In this document: piece after piece, positions 20,901-29,636 of the stretch
Layout: every line of letters starts with the position of its first letter
Position numbering within the stretch: position 1 is the stretch's first letter
Assembly (NCBI RefSeq): GCF_023700755.1
Contig: NZ_JAMKOJ010000007.1
Location: forward strand, 141,613-205,612
Direction of reading: 5' to 3'
From: Allorhizobium sonneratiae
Lineage (GTDB): Bacteria; Pseudomonadota; Alphaproteobacteria; Rhizobiales; Rhizobiaceae
DNA: 64,000 bases
Position numbers and translations under genes: made by a program
The notes under the pieces: generated by a model
Databases searched by the model: none
What the model saw: the letters and a program-made list of their open reading frames with translations, nothing else
Told to the model about the DNA's origin: nothing

Positions 20901-22120
20901 GCGATGGTTCCGGCCTGAAATTCCGGCAAAGAGAGCGTTTTCAGTTTTGCCTCAGCCATGAGGCCAGCTTTTTGCGCCGGTCCCTTGAGGGCAAAGGTGA
21001 GTGCATCGATCTCGGTCTGAAGCTCACCCTTGTCCAATGGCCAGGTGATGGCGATGGGTCCCTTTTTCCCGGTCAGGCTGGCGGTGAGGTCATTCTGACC
21101 CTCGGGGTCATAGGTGCCGCTTGCCGTCAGCGTCATGCTGCCAGTGTCGATATGCCCCGTTTCGATGGCAATGGCGCCGTTCTTGCCGATATGGGCCGCG
21201 ATGTTGAGATCGGTATCGCCGGACAGCAGGGAACGAAATGCAGGTGGCGCAAGGCTGGCAAACTGGCCGGCCCCCTTCAAAGTCACCATCCGTCCTGTGG
21301 CATCGCTCTTATGGGTCGCATCAATCGTGAGGCGCGGCGTTCCGTCCAGTGCCGCCTTCAATGTGCCGCGCCAGTCATTGAGCGGGCCGCTACCGGCGAG
21401 GTCGAGATCGAGTGCCGGTGAACCGGGCAGTTGCATCATCGTCACCAGAAGCCCGTCTTTCGCCTCCTTCAGATGGGCATCGATGACGAGCCGGTTTTCA
21501 GCCGGGGCATAGCCGATCTTTGCTGTCAGCGATGCTTTCGCCGCATCGATCCGATCCAGAGCGAGATCGGTATCGATGGTCTGGCTGTCAGCGGAAACGG
21601 TGCCTGTGAGCGAAAGGGTGGCCGCCTTGCCGAACAGGGGTTTTCCAAGTTCGATCCGCGCAACGGCAAGATGTTTCACATCGATGGCAACCGGCAGGGA
21701 AAAGCTGTTATCGGAGCCGGTGCTGCTGTTCGTGTCGGCGGATGTCGGCTCGGGCATGGGCTGCCGCATCAGGCTCAGCCGTCCAGCCGTTACCTCGGTC
21801 GCCTCGAAGCGCCGCGACAGGAGCGCCAGCGGCGACCAGGTGACGGTGAGATTGCTGAGAACAGCATAGGGGCCTTTGGCATCAGACAGGGTAGCGCTGT
21901 CGAGCTGGAGCCTGCCGCTCAAAAGGCCATGCAGCCCGTCAATCGTCACGATGCGGCCGGGATTGGATGCGAGCCTGCCAATCAGCCCGCCGACGAACCG
22001 GTTACCGGCATCGGTGGCGGTGATCAGCGTCACGCAAATCACCAGCAGGGCACAGACACCGGCAAGGCCATAGGCAAACAGCTGCAAAGCGCGGACGAGG
22101 GAGGATGAGGGCGAACTCAT
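17933..22120 (-). CDS. tamB: Translocation and assembly module protein TamB
   Basis: TamB is a very long periplasm-spanning protein anchored in the inner membrane that works with the outer-membrane barrel TamA; AsmA-like relatives move phospholipids between the membranes. The 1395 residues start with one signal-anchor helix (about residues 7-31). A long repetitive beta-rich groove follows, full of leucine/alanine/glycine strands. The conserved C-terminal DUF490 domain (about the last 350 residues) contains LTRGRIVILTKRLDFSSGKITFGG and the end GSTGGGIYYEKEY. The frame is intact throughout. It follows tamA on the same strand after a 200-base gap that contains a dispersed repeat. Confidence 0.95.
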   Translation of the reverse strand: MSSPSSSLVRALQLFAYGLAGVCALLVICVTLITATDAGNRFVGGLIGRLASNPGRIVTIDGLHGLLSGRLQLDSATLSDAKGPYAVLSNLTVTWSPLALLSRRFEATEVTAGRLSLMRQPMPEPTSADTNSSTGSDNSFSLPVAIDVKHLAVARIELGKPLFGKAATLSLTGTVSADSQTIDTDLALDRIDAAKASLTAKIGYAPAENRLVIDAHLKEAKDGLLVTMMQLPGSPALDLDLAGSGPLNDWRGTLKAALDGTPRLTIDATHKSDATGRMVTLKGAGQFASLAPPAFRSLLSGDTDLNIAAHIGKNGAIAIETGHIDTGSMTLTASGTYDPEGQNDLTASLTGKKGPIAITWPLDKGELQTEIDALTFALKGPAQKAGLMAEAKLKTLSLPEFQAGTIALTASAGQFDLTRLSGSIDARLDIAQASSTNPDLNRALQGPTRLSLPLTITNGKRLTVEALRLTNGAVDGTATGTYDLTTKAADAIYRLAIQGEALPKPWSDKIKDKITLSGKMQYSSERGLNLPGLNLASNLLSAKGSASLADGKLTADLAGRLNDLGALQNTASGAADFSLSATGPLDALAAKARVEIAKAKLAGHPLSDFLVTASADLSRTAPNGKLNAKGKLSGKDVVANLNLTSQNGLISLPDLNLTVGENRLDGSLQLDKAFLPSGKLSFHLPDLDLLSALAGQSAAGDIAGALDLDAKDGKIAATLNASGTTIKTNGIVIDKPDVNITSTDLAALALQGTVKAAHVASGTNSVDNPVVTLNQADATTTIDLKAGFEGAPLSARAQLSSQDKVTVVTLQSFAAAPRGIAVTLSKPARITLADGGATIDALMLKAGSGTITLAGKAGNDLNLTGTLASLPASLANGFSAGLDAEGDISGKLTATGTSQSPKAAFSLTWDGARVAPLKSAGLPPLKVDVSGDIADNRLTAKTSVTGAGVSVSGGGTLGLSGTKPLDMRFTAAIPLDAAQGLLTPQGLVAQGKADGTVSLSGTLAAPAISGSVTADKARLIDVQHNIALENIKADIGLSQDTITVNSLTGTISAGGKVAASGTIGLKGEGLPADLAITLDHAVYVDGSLVTATADGKLTLKGPLTNGGLLSGKLRLDKTAITIPSKLPGSIAELNIRHIHAPPAVRQQIKALDQDSGASAGPAKNAPLALDLTLSAPSQIFVRGRGIDAELGGTVAITGTVAAPQVSGAFNLTRGRIVILTKRLDFSSGKITFGGGLIPIIDFVASSTSGSTTLNANVEGIATDPDISFSSSPALPQDEVLAQLIFGQSMSKLSPLQIAQLADAVSQLAGGRSTSLFTSLRSAIGVDDLDISTDSKGGTSVGVGKYLNNKTYLEFQQSSEGSKAIINLDVGKGVKLKGEAGASGSTGGGIYYEKEY

Positions 22121-22150
22121 GGTTTGATTGTCCCTTTCCGCAGGCGGGGA

Positions 22151-22236
22151 CTGCAAAATTCCTCAAGCCGGTCTGGTTTCAAGAAGAACATCATGCAGCT
22201 CATTAAAAGGATTACAGCGTCTTTTGTGTGATGATG
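22151..22236. repeat. Dispersed intergenic repeat, degenerate copy between tamA and tamB
   Basis: This stretch lines up with the element at 35418-35523. Both begin CTGCA-AATTCCT, run through a TTCAAG/TTGAAG-type segment to ATGCAG, and continue with an ATTACAGCG / CTACAGCG block and TTTGTGTG. It is more decayed than the other copies. It lies inside the tamA-tamB gap, where it could form a hairpin in the shared transcript. Confidence 0.6.
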
Positions 22237-22320
22237 ACATGCCGGGCCCTGTAAATCTCTTGTCTGATAGCAGAGGCCGCTGGAAATGGAACCGGGTATT
22301 GCCGAGGATTGCAGCATGGC

Positions 22321-24228
22321 TCAGAAACTCTGCCCGATACCAATGTAAACGCCATATTTGTCACCATTGGGGTAAGGATTGAGCGGCACGGCGACATCGA
22401 GCCGGATCGGTCCGAAGGGTGTGGCATAGCGCAGGCCGAGACCTGTGCCTGCCTTGACGTCGGAAAAATCCGGCAGGCGGCTGTCGGAAACGCTGGCAGC
22501 GTCGAAAAACGGCACGAGACCGATTTCGTCGGTTATTTTGATGCGGGCTTCAAGCGAGGTCGTGACATAGGAAAGGCCACCGGTTTCGTCGCCATTGCTG
22601 TTTCTTGGCGAAATGCCGAGATAGGAATAGCCGCGCACCGAACCGCCGCCACCGGCAAAAAACCGCCGTGTCGCCGGAATGTCGGCAAGATCGCCGCTGC
22701 CGAGAAGGGTGCCCGCCGAAACTTTGCCCGCCAGCACCACGCGGTCATCGCTGAAGAGCCCGTAATAGCCTGAGATCGAGCCTTCAAAATTGCTGAAGGC
22801 TGCACCATGCAGGAATTCGTAGCTTGGGGCCGCACTCAGCGTCGCACGATATCCCGTCGTGGGGTTCATCTTGTCGTCGCGGGTGTCGCGCTCGTAATCG
22901 AGCGGGACCGAAAAGGTCAGGTATTTATTGGTGCCGAAAGCGTCTTCGATACGGGCGTAGTCCAATGCTGTGGCTGCCGAGACCTTATCGGTATCGTTCA
23001 GTTCATAGGAATAGCCCAGTTTTCCGGTGATGGTTTTGGCGTCATAGGGATCGGTGTTCAGCGTTGCCGCCTTGAGGCTCGCCTGAAGCGTGCCGGATGG
23101 GGTGAGGTAACCGGGTTTGGTGAAGGTGATGCCGGTGGTGTAGTTGAGATTGCCGAGACCGCCATTCTGCCCGAGGCCGCTGACTGAGCCTTCCAGTCGC
23201 AATTGTTCGGCGCTGCCAAACAGGTTTCGATGACCCCAATAACCTTCGAGACCGCCGCCATCCAGCGTCGAATAGGTGGCGCCGAAACCGAAATAGCGGA
23301 ATTTTCCCTCAGAGACATTGATATCGACCGGCATGGCGCCATTCTGGTTCAGTCGCCCGGTCGGCTTGATTGTGACACTGGAAAAGGTACCGAGCTTGCG
23401 CAGCCGATCCGTGGCCTTGCGCATCGCCTCGGGAGAATAGGGCTCCCCCGGTTTGAGGCGGCTGTATTTTTCAATGAAACCGGCATTGACAGCTTTTGCG
23501 CCCGAAACCGTTACAGGACCGAGGGGAGCGACAGGACCGGCATCGATGGCGATCGTCACGTCCACCCTGTTGTTCTTATGGTCGGCCACCGCCTGACGGG
23601 TGACGATATGGGCAAGAGGCCGGCTTTGCGCCTTCAAATCCTCGACCATCTTGTCCGCGGCCTTGATGATGGTCAGTGAATCGGCCGGGTTGCCGGGGAT
23701 CAGCCCATAATGAGCCGGATCGAGTTTTCCCGCATCGCCGGTCAGTCTGATCGTCCCGAACAGGAAAACCGGACCGGGCGTCACTGTGATGGCAACAGGC
23801 ACAGGCCGATTGCGGGGAAAACTGGGATTGGGCGGGAGTGCATCGAGATCGACGCCATTGACGCGGAGGGTGACGATGCCGCCATAGCGGGCATGTTCGT
23901 AAAGGGCGGCCACCAGCCGGTCGCGGTCGTCCCGCGCTTTGATGACGACGCCAAGATCGCCGGAGACCGGTTTTTTCTTGTCCTGTAGCAGAAGAGAACT
24001 GTTCTCCAGCGCCTTTTTTAGCGCCTTGTCCGCGCCGCCTGCATCGAGCGTGACATCATAATGCACAGGATCGATGATATCGGTGGTCTTGTCGTCCTTA
24101 CCCCAGAGGGTAATGCCGAACAGACTGAAGGCGTCGGCATGCAGCGGATAGGCAACCAGCGTTGCCGCAAGGCCAACCGCGCCAACCCATCGAATAAAGC
24201 CACAAGACGAAAAACTGACAATTGGCAA
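22321..24228 (-). CDS. tamA: Outer membrane assembly protein TamA (BamA/Omp85 family)
   Basis: TamA is the outer-membrane half of the translocation and assembly module. The 635 residues begin with a signal peptide (hydrophobic core about residues 14-28, likely cleavage after LHADA). POTRA domains fill about residues 55-295, seen in segments such as VTPGPVFLFGTIRLTG and INVSEGKFRYFGFGATYST. A C-terminal Omp85 barrel follows, with the conserved FFAGGGGSVRGYSYLGISPR lid-lock motif near residue 525 and a terminal aromatic (QSF). The next gene downstream is tamB, its partner. The length matches alphaproteobacterial TamA. Confidence 0.95.
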   Translation of the reverse strand: MPIVSFSSCGFIRWVGAVGLAATLVAYPLHADAFSLFGITLWGKDDKTTDIIDPVHYDVTLDAGGADKALKKALENSSLLLQDKKKPVSGDLGVVIKARDDRDRLVAALYEHARYGGIVTLRVNGVDLDALPPNPSFPRNRPVPVAITVTPGPVFLFGTIRLTGDAGKLDPAHYGLIPGNPADSLTIIKAADKMVEDLKAQSRPLAHIVTRQAVADHKNNRVDVTIAIDAGPVAPLGPVTVSGAKAVNAGFIEKYSRLKPGEPYSPEAMRKATDRLRKLGTFSSVTIKPTGRLNQNGAMPVDINVSEGKFRYFGFGATYSTLDGGGLEGYWGHRNLFGSAEQLRLEGSVSGLGQNGGLGNLNYTTGITFTKPGYLTPSGTLQASLKAATLNTDPYDAKTITGKLGYSYELNDTDKVSAATALDYARIEDAFGTNKYLTFSVPLDYERDTRDDKMNPTTGYRATLSAAPSYEFLHGAAFSNFEGSISGYYGLFSDDRVVLAGKVSAGTLLGSGDLADIPATRRFFAGGGGSVRGYSYLGISPRNSNGDETGGLSYVTTSLEARIKITDEIGLVPFFDAASVSDSRLPDFSDVKAGTGLGLRYATPFGPIRLDVAVPLNPYPNGDKYGVYIGIGQSF

Positions 24229-24261
24229 TAGACCGCTATCCGGTTAGGCATCCCCAGGACG

Positions 24262-24292
24262 GGTCTGCGAAACGAGTGTCGCTCCGCAGACC
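24262..24292 (-). other. Stem-loop between the glycine-zipper lipoprotein and tamA
   Basis: GGTCTGCG at 24262-24269 pairs with CGCAGACC at 24285-24292 around a 15-base loop. There is no T-run after it on the minus strand, so it may be a weak or Rho-assisted terminator, or an mRNA-processing hairpin between the two co-oriented genes. Confidence 0.45.
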
Positions 24293-24300
24293 GTTCGAGA

Positions 24301-24564
24301 TCAGTATCCCTGCGGGCAGGCGCTGACATAACGGCGGCCATAACGGTCGCGATAGTAGCACTGGCCAGGCTGTTCGCTGACATGGCCGATTACCGCCCCG
24401 GCAACGCCGCCGATGGCAGCGCCGACGGCTGCGCCCCGAACATTGCCCGTGGCGATCCCGCCAATGACAGCACCGGAGGCAGCACCGATGCCTGCACCCT
24501 GTTCCGTCGGGGTGCAGCTTGCGACCGACAGGGCTGCAAGCGCCAGAATAATAGCCTTCTTCAT
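24301..24564 (-). CDS. Small glycine-zipper lipoprotein
   Basis: This 87-residue protein has a lipoprotein signal with lipobox SVAS-C (Cys17). The middle is a glycine-zipper domain of the YMGG/OmpA-like type (GAGIGAASGAVIGGIATG and further Gly-x-x-x-Gly repeats), which probably packs into a membrane. A short C-terminal tail (CYYRDRYGRRYVSACPQGY) has two cysteines that could form a disulfide. I chose the ATG of MKKAIILALA; an ATG four codons upstream is possible. It reads towards tamA 72 bases away, so co-expression with an outer-membrane assembly system is plausible. Confidence 0.82.
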   Translation of the reverse strand: MKKAIILALAALSVASCTPTEQGAGIGAASGAVIGGIATGNVRGAAVGAAIGGVAGAVIGHVSEQPGQCYYRDRYGRRYVSACPQGY

Positions 24565-25179
24565 CTTCATCTCCATGGTTGATCCCGGTTATCCGGGTCT
24601 TGTCCCTGCACGACAGCGCTTTTTTATCTGTCGCTCCCTCTCCAATCCGGCCGGCTGGAGCGAAATCATTTTGTCTCTTAACGTATCTTCACGTCGGACG
24701 ACGATGGTAACATATCGTCCGATCAATGAAAGTCCACGGTAAAATAAGGCGTTTTTTAAGGACGTGCCGCAAGATTTCATGTCTTTCCGGCTTTCATCCT
24801 CACGGAAAAATGTGCGCCGCTCTTCATATTAGGGATTGTTGAAGAATCTTGTTGGATGATAATGCGCGCCAAGGGGCAAATGGAAGAAGAGATTGGGCAA
24901 GCAAAGCAGCGCGTCTTAAGTCCTGTTGGCAGATTTCTGTGGCTTTATCGGCTCTTCTTTATGTCACTTTTCTGAAATTGCCCCCGAGCCATGGGCAAAC
25001 TTGATCGAGGTCAAATTCAGTCTGGTGGTTTTCTGACACAGATCGCTGATCAGGAAATGCTGGATGTCAGGCTGTGCGGATCGCGCAGATTGTCGCAGTT
25101 TAGAATGGTTTTACAAAAGAGCTTGACCGAGGGCGTGAAGGCTTTCAAAAGAGACTTTAGAACGATTGGAGCACAGGCA
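24565..25179. other. 600-base gap upstream of hemA
   Basis: No convincing gene is visible. A short inverted repeat (CGGACGA ... TCGTCCG, 24693-24719) lies on the lipoprotein side. Nearer to hemA there is an FNR-type box at 25001. Two TTTAGAA heptamers (near 25099 and 25156) resemble half-sites of the rhizobial iron-control element, but no full site is seen. The unusually long leader would suit a regulated hemA promoter or an unrecognised small RNA. Confidence 0.4.
25001..25014 (+). promoter_or_regulatory. Putative FNR/FixK-type box upstream of hemA
   Basis: TTGATCGAGGTCAA fits the Crp/Fnr core TTGA-N6-TCAA and differs by one base from the FNR palindrome TTGAT-N4-ATCAA. It lies 166 bases before the hemA start codon. 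FixK- or FnrN-type oxygen control of heme synthesis genes is established in rhizobia, which makes the site plausible. Confidence 0.5.
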
Positions 25180-26394
25180 ATGGATTTCGAGGCGTTTTTC
25201 AGAAGCGAACTTGGCGGTCTGCATGAAGAGGGCCGTTATCGCGTCTTCGCTGATCTGGAACGGCAGCAGGGGCAGTTTCCCCGTGCCACGCGCTATACGC
25301 CCTCCGGTGCTCATGACGTTACGGTCTGGTGTTCCAACGATTATCTCGGCATGGGCCAGAATGCCGAGGTGATTGCCGCCATGCATCAGGCCATTGATCA
25401 CTGTGGTGCCGGTGCCGGCGGTACCCGCAATATTTCCGGCACCAACCACTATCACGTGCTGCTCGAACAGGAGCTTGCCGATCTGCACGGCAAGGAACAG
25501 GCGCTGATCTTCACCTCCGGCTATATTTCCAACTGGGCGACGCTTGGTACGCTCGGCCAGAAAATTCCAGGCCTGATCATTTTTTCCGATGCCCTCAACC
25601 ATGCCTCGATGATTGAGGGCATCCGCTATGCCAAATGCGAAAAGGTGATCTGGAAGCACAATGATCTCAAGGATCTGGAAGCGAAGCTGAAGGCTGCCGA
25701 TCCGAAGGCACCAAAGCTCATTGCTTTCGAATCGGTCTATTCCATGGATGGTGACATCGCCCCGATCAAGGAGATCTGCGATCTGGCAGACCGCTATGGC
25801 GCCATGACCTATCTCGATGAGGTGCATGCGGTTGGCATGTATGGCCCGCGCGGTGGCGGCGTGGCCGAACGTGACGGTCTGATGCACCGCCTGACCATCA
25901 TCGAAGGCACGCTCGGCAAGGCCTTTGGCGTTATGGGCGGATATATCGCCGCCTCCAGCGCGCTGTGCGATTTCATTCGCTCCTTCGCCTCCGGGTTCAT
26001 TTTTACAACGGCATTGCCGCCGTCGCTGGCTGCCGGTGCGATTGCCTCGATCCGCCATCTGAAGACGAGCCAGATCGAGCGCTTCGCCCACCAGGAGCGG
26101 GTGCGTCGCCTGCGCTCCATGCTGGATGCGCGCGGTATTCCGCATATGGACAATCCGAGCCATATCGTGCCGGTCATGGTTGGCGATGCGGCCAAGTGCA
26201 AATGGATTTCCGACATCCTTCTCGACAGTTTCAATATTTACGTTCAGCCGATCAATTATCCGACGGTGCCGAAAAAGACCGAACGGCTGCGCATCACGCC
26301 GACGCCGCTTCATTCGGATGCTGATCTTGACCATCTGGTCGGGGCGCTGCATCAGCTGTGGTCGCGCTGTGCGCTGGCGCGTGCTGTCGCCTGA
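25180..26394 (+). CDS. hemA: 5-aminolevulinate synthase
   Basis: This is the Shemin-pathway enzyme, condensing glycine with succinyl-CoA to 5-aminolevulinate, the first step of heme synthesis in alphaproteobacteria. The PLP lysine is K247 in [14 protein letters not shown]. The conserved segments [17 protein letters not shown] and [12 protein letters not shown] are present. The start at [13 protein letters not shown] gives 404 residues, the usual rhizobial length; in-frame codons upstream are not family-like. It is a single gene after a 600-base leader region. Confidence 0.97.
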   Translation: MDFEAFFRSELGGLHEEGRYRVFADLERQQGQFPRATRYTPSGAHDVTVWCSNDYLGMGQNAEVIAAMHQAIDHCGAGAGGTRNISGTNHYHVLLEQELADLHGKEQALIFTSGYISNWATLGTLGQKIPGLIIFSDALNHASMIEGIRYAKCEKVIWKHNDLKDLEAKLKAADPKAPKLIAFESVYSMDGDIAPIKEICDLADRYGAMTYLDEVHAVGMYGPRGGGVAERDGLMHRLTIIEGTLGKAFGVMGGYIAASSALCDFIRSFASGFIFTTALPPSLAAGAIASIRHLKTSQIERFAHQERVRRLRSMLDARGIPHMDNPSHIVPVMVGDAAKCKWISDILLDSFNIYVQPINYPTVPKKTERLRITPTPLHSDADLDHLVGALHQLWSRCALARAVA

Positions 26395-26470
26395 TTTTTG
26401 CTTTTGCCTCTTGCATCGATTGTGCGGGTCATGGTCACATGGCCCGCATTGTGTTTGAGGGAGGGTGGGC

Positions 26471-27682
26471 ATGTCGATTGCCGAGCGGGTCAACCGCGTG
26501 CTGGACGAGGCTGTGGCCAGTGAAAAGCTCGTTGGCGCAGTTGTCATGGTGTTTCGCCACGGTCAGCCGGTTCTGCGCCGCGCCATAGGCTATGGCGACC
26601 GCGAGGCGCGCATTCCGGTGCAGCTCGATACGATTTTCCGCTTTGCCTCTGTCACCAAGCCTTTTGTCTCCGCAACGGCACTGAGCCAGATCGACAAAGG
26701 ATTGCTGGGGCTGGACGATCTGGTGTCCGATCACCTGCCCTGGTTCCGGCCAAAGACCCCGGCTGGCAAGGTCGCCGCCATCACGGTTCGGCATCTTTTG
26801 ACCCATACCTCCGGTCTGACCTATGATCCGGCGCTGCAACGGTTGCCGCGCGAGCGGGCGATCAATCTCGGCCTGCTCGACACCGATCTGACACTTGAGG
26901 AAAATTTCAGCCGGCACAATGCGATTCCGCTGGCCTTTGCGCCCGGCGAGCGCTGGGCTTATTCGGTGGCCACCGATATTCTTGGTGGCGTGGTTGCGAA
27001 GATCCACGCCGCCAGCAATGCGCAGGAGACGGCCGCCGTGAGCACGTCGGAGCCGGCCAATCCGCTGGCGCGCCATTTCATGTCGATCGAGAGCCGGACT
27101 CTGCTGGAAGCGGCAGTGGTCGAGCATGTCTGTCAGCCTTTGCGGCTCAAGGATGCGCGGTTTCACGTCACGGATATGGCTCGGTTAGCCGTGCCTTACG
27201 GCGATGGCGAGATGCGGGCCGAACGCATGGACGATCCATGGCAGGCAAAGGCGCCGTCGGGGGAGGGGCCAGCCTTTTCGCCTTCGCGGATTTTTAATCC
27301 GCGCGCCTTTCAGTCCGGCGGTGGCGGAATGGCGGGTACGGCGCTCGATGTGCTGACGCTTCTCGAAACCATCCGCACGGGCGGCGGTCCGCTGATGTCG
27401 GTGGAGATGGCAAATGCTGCGCTTGCCAACCAGATCGGTGATGTGCCGATGGATCGTCCCGGCAAGCGGTTCAGTTTTCTCGGTGCCGTGATCACCGATC
27501 CGGCAGCGGCCGAGACGGCCCTGCCGCCGGGGGCGGTGCAATGGGGCGGTGTCTATGGCAACACCTGGTTCATCGTGCCGCAGGCCGGGCTGACGGTGGT
27601 CAGCATGAGCAATACGGCGCTGGAAGGTTGCGACGGCGCGTATGTCGAGCGCCTGCGGGCCGCCGTCTGTGCCGAACTCTGA
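26471..27682 (+). CDS. Class C beta-lactamase-type serine hydrolase
   Basis: This 403-residue protein has the serine beta-lactamase/esterase fold. The nucleophile motif S60-V-T-K63 lies in FASVTKPFVS. HLLTHTSGLTYDP is the following conserved segment, and YSVATD provides the tyrosine motif (Y-S-V). It has no signal peptide, which argues for a cytoplasmic esterase or peptidase of the EstB kind and not a secreted beta-lactamase. The substrate is unknown. The start is the ATG after GAGGGTGGGC; an in-frame GTG lies two codons earlier. It ends exactly where the convergent dxr gene ends. Confidence 0.88.
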   Translation: MSIAERVNRVLDEAVASEKLVGAVVMVFRHGQPVLRRAIGYGDREARIPVQLDTIFRFASVTKPFVSATALSQIDKGLLGLDDLVSDHLPWFRPKTPAGKVAAITVRHLLTHTSGLTYDPALQRLPRERAINLGLLDTDLTLEENFSRHNAIPLAFAPGERWAYSVATDILGGVVAKIHAASNAQETAAVSTSEPANPLARHFMSIESRTLLEAAVVEHVCQPLRLKDARFHVTDMARLAVPYGDGEMRAERMDDPWQAKAPSGEGPAFSPSRIFNPRAFQSGGGGMAGTALDVLTLLETIRTGGGPLMSVEMANAALANQIGDVPMDRPGKRFSFLGAVITDPAAAETALPPGAVQWGGVYGNTWFIVPQAGLTVVSMSNTALEGCDGAYVERLRAAVCAEL

Positions 27683-28870
27683 TTATAAGGCTTTGCGGGA
27701 CACACAGTCCTTTGCACGCCGGTGCGCCTCGGCATCGGCGGCGAAAATATCATCGAGACTGTTGGCCTTGGGCAGATGTTTCATATCGTCCATCACCTCT
27801 TCCACCACATCGGCCATGGCGAGAAAGCGGATGTGACCGGCAACGAAGGCGTCGAAGGCGGCTTCCTCGGCGGCACTGAAGACGGCGCCCTGCAGACCGC
27901 CGCGTTCCAGCACCTGCCGCGCCAGCCTGAGGGCTGGAAAACGCTTTTCATCGGGCGCTTCGAAATCCAGTCGTGACAGGCGGGCGAAATCGAGCCGATC
28001 GACATCGAGCGGCTGACGATGCGGATAACTCAAGGCATAGCCGATGGCTGTGCGCATATCCGGCACGCCAAGCTGGGCCAGGACGGAACCATCGGTGTAG
28101 CCAACCATGGAATGGATGATGGATTGCGGGTGAATGATAACCTCGACCTGTTCCGGGGCAAGATCGAAGAGGAATTTTGCCTCGATCATTTCCAGCGCCT
28201 TGTTGAACATCGAGGCGCTGCCGACCGACACTTTCAGCCCCATCGACCAGTTGGGGTGGGCGCGTGCCGTTTCCACATCGACATCGGCCATCTGTTCGCG
28301 GCTGAAGCTGCGGAACGGGCCGCCCGATGCCGTCAGCACGATGCGCTCCACCGCATCGCGATGCCGCTCGTCCAGACATTGGAAAATCGCCGAATGTTCG
28401 CTGTCCACCGGCAGAAGCCGTCCGCCGCTTTTGCGGATGGTCTCGATGAAGAGATCGCCTGCCGAAACCAGACATTCCTTGTTGGCAAGGGCAATATCGG
28501 CCCCACGCGCGGCAGCCGTCAGCGTCGGTTTCAGACCGGCCACGCCGACAATCGCCGCCATCACCCAGTCGGCTTCAAGGCTTGCCGCTTCCTGCAACCC
28601 GCTCGCGCCTGCGGCAACGGCAATGCCATGGCCTGAAAGAGCGTCCTGCAAGGCTTTGTATTGCGTCTCATCGGCAGTGACGGCAAGTTTTGCGCCGGTG
28701 GTGATCGCCTGTTCGGCCAAAAGGGCGATGTTGCTGTTGCCGGTGAGCGCCATGATTTCGAAGCAATCGCGCCCGCCCTGCTGGCGGATGACATCGAGCG
28801 TGCTGGTGCCGATGGAGCCGGTCGAGCCCATGATGGTGAGGCGGCGCGGCGGATCAAAGGATTGGGTCAT
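27683..28870 (-). CDS. dxr: 1-deoxy-D-xylulose 5-phosphate reductoisomerase
   Basis: Dxr performs the first committed step of the MEP isoprenoid pathway, converting DXP to MEP with NADPH. The N-terminal nucleotide motif MGSTGSIGTSTLDVIR is clear. LANKECLVSAGDLF and PVDSEHSAIFQCL carry the metal-binding and substrate residues. I chose the ATG of MTQSFDPPRR, giving 395 residues. Stop codons of dxr and of the serine hydrolase are directly adjacent, so the two genes converge with no spacer. Confidence 0.96.
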   Translation of the reverse strand: MTQSFDPPRRLTIMGSTGSIGTSTLDVIRQQGGRDCFEIMALTGNSNIALLAEQAITTGAKLAVTADETQYKALQDALSGHGIAVAAGASGLQEAASLEADWVMAAIVGVAGLKPTLTAAARGADIALANKECLVSAGDLFIETIRKSGGRLLPVDSEHSAIFQCLDERHRDAVERIVLTASGGPFRSFSREQMADVDVETARAHPNWSMGLKVSVGSASMFNKALEMIEAKFLFDLAPEQVEVIIHPQSIIHSMVGYTDGSVLAQLGVPDMRTAIGYALSYPHRQPLDVDRLDFARLSRLDFEAPDEKRFPALRLARQVLERGGLQGAVFSAAEEAAFDAFVAGHIRFLAMADVVEEVMDDMKHLPKANSLDDIFAADAEAHRRAKDCVSRKAL

Positions 28871-28953
28871 GAAACAGTCCGGCATGGTGTGCAAACATCC
28901 CTGCCTCTACAGGGGTTTGACAGGAGCGGCAAGCCATTGCTGTTTTTTGCCGG

Positions 28954-29562
28954 TCATCGCACAGGCTCGGATGGCAAGGCAAGATAGCCCCATACGGCGC
29001 GTTTGAGGCGGGCGGCAAGATCGGCCCTGTCGGTTTCCCCGGCCCTGCCGGCACTGTCCACCATGCCATGGGCCATGGCAAAAATATCTTGCGCTGCTGT
29101 GTCTGGCCGGTCGATGTCATGATCTTTCAGCACGGATGCAATAAGCCGCGTGATGCTGACGTTCAGCTCCTGTGTTTCCGGATCGAGCGGCAGGGAGGTT
29201 TCTGCCAGTTCGAGATGGTTTGAGAGGGCGGGGCGTAGAAGCTGGTGGTTGACGGCGGCGTCAATGAAGCCCTCCAGCATGGCCTCCAGAGTGCCTTCCC
29301 CGGCGGCAAGCTTGTGCTTATGCAGTGCGTTCAGAAATGTCTGCCGCTCAGTGCGGATCAGCGCTGCGACCAGTGCCTGTTTTGAGGGGAAATACTGATA
29401 AAGGCTGCCGATGCTGACACCGGCCCTTTCCGCTATGGCATTGGTGTTGAAACCTTCCGGACCCGCGGTTTCCAGAATGCGAGCCGCAGCCTCGACAATC
29501 GCCTCCACCATAGCGGTCGAGCGGGCCTGACGCGGGTATTTTCTGGGGTCGATCTCGGTCAT
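28954..29562 (-). CDS. TetR/AcrR family transcriptional regulator
   Basis: This 202-residue protein has a TetR-type N-terminal helix-turn-helix: FNTNAIAERAGVSIGSLYQYF, about residues 38-58, followed by SKQALVAALIRTE. The C-terminal ligand domain is not recognisable, so the inducer is unknown. It is divergent from the darcynin-like gene, with 74 bases between the starts. That gap contains a nested palindrome (29594-29621) that is a good operator candidate. Local repression of itself and of the neighbour is the simplest reading. Confidence 0.92.
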   Translation of the reverse strand: MTEIDPRKYPRQARSTAMVEAIVEAAARILETAGPEGFNTNAIAERAGVSIGSLYQYFPSKQALVAALIRTERQTFLNALHKHKLAAGEGTLEAMLEGFIDAAVNHQLLRPALSNHLELAETSLPLDPETQELNVSITRLIASVLKDHDIDRPDTAAQDIFAMAHGMVDSAGRAGETDRADLAARLKRAVWGYLALPSEPVR

Positions 29563-29593
29563 GAAAGGCGAGTACGCAAGGCTATCATCGTGT

Positions 29594-29621
29594 CTTAACT
29601 TACTCCGTATGTAAGGTTAAG
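29594..29621. promoter_or_regulatory. Probable TetR-family operator palindrome
   Basis: CTTAC at 29599-29603 and GTAAG at 29611-29615 form an inverted repeat around a 7-base spacer. An outer pair, CTTAA (29594-29598) and TTAAG (29617-29621), extends it almost symmetrically with one extra base. It lies between two divergent starts, as TetR operators often do. Confidence 0.62.
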
Positions 29622-29636
29622 CAACAGGAGCCTCTG

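Noticed and set aside
25092..25162. Iron-control element for Irr upstream of hemA
   Set aside because: Only half-sites (TTTAGAA) are seen, without the inverted second half.
24991..25179. A longer hemA with 63 extra N-terminal residues
   Set aside because: The extra part has no similarity to ALA synthases, which begin at MDFEAFF-like sequences, and it contains the FNR-type box.
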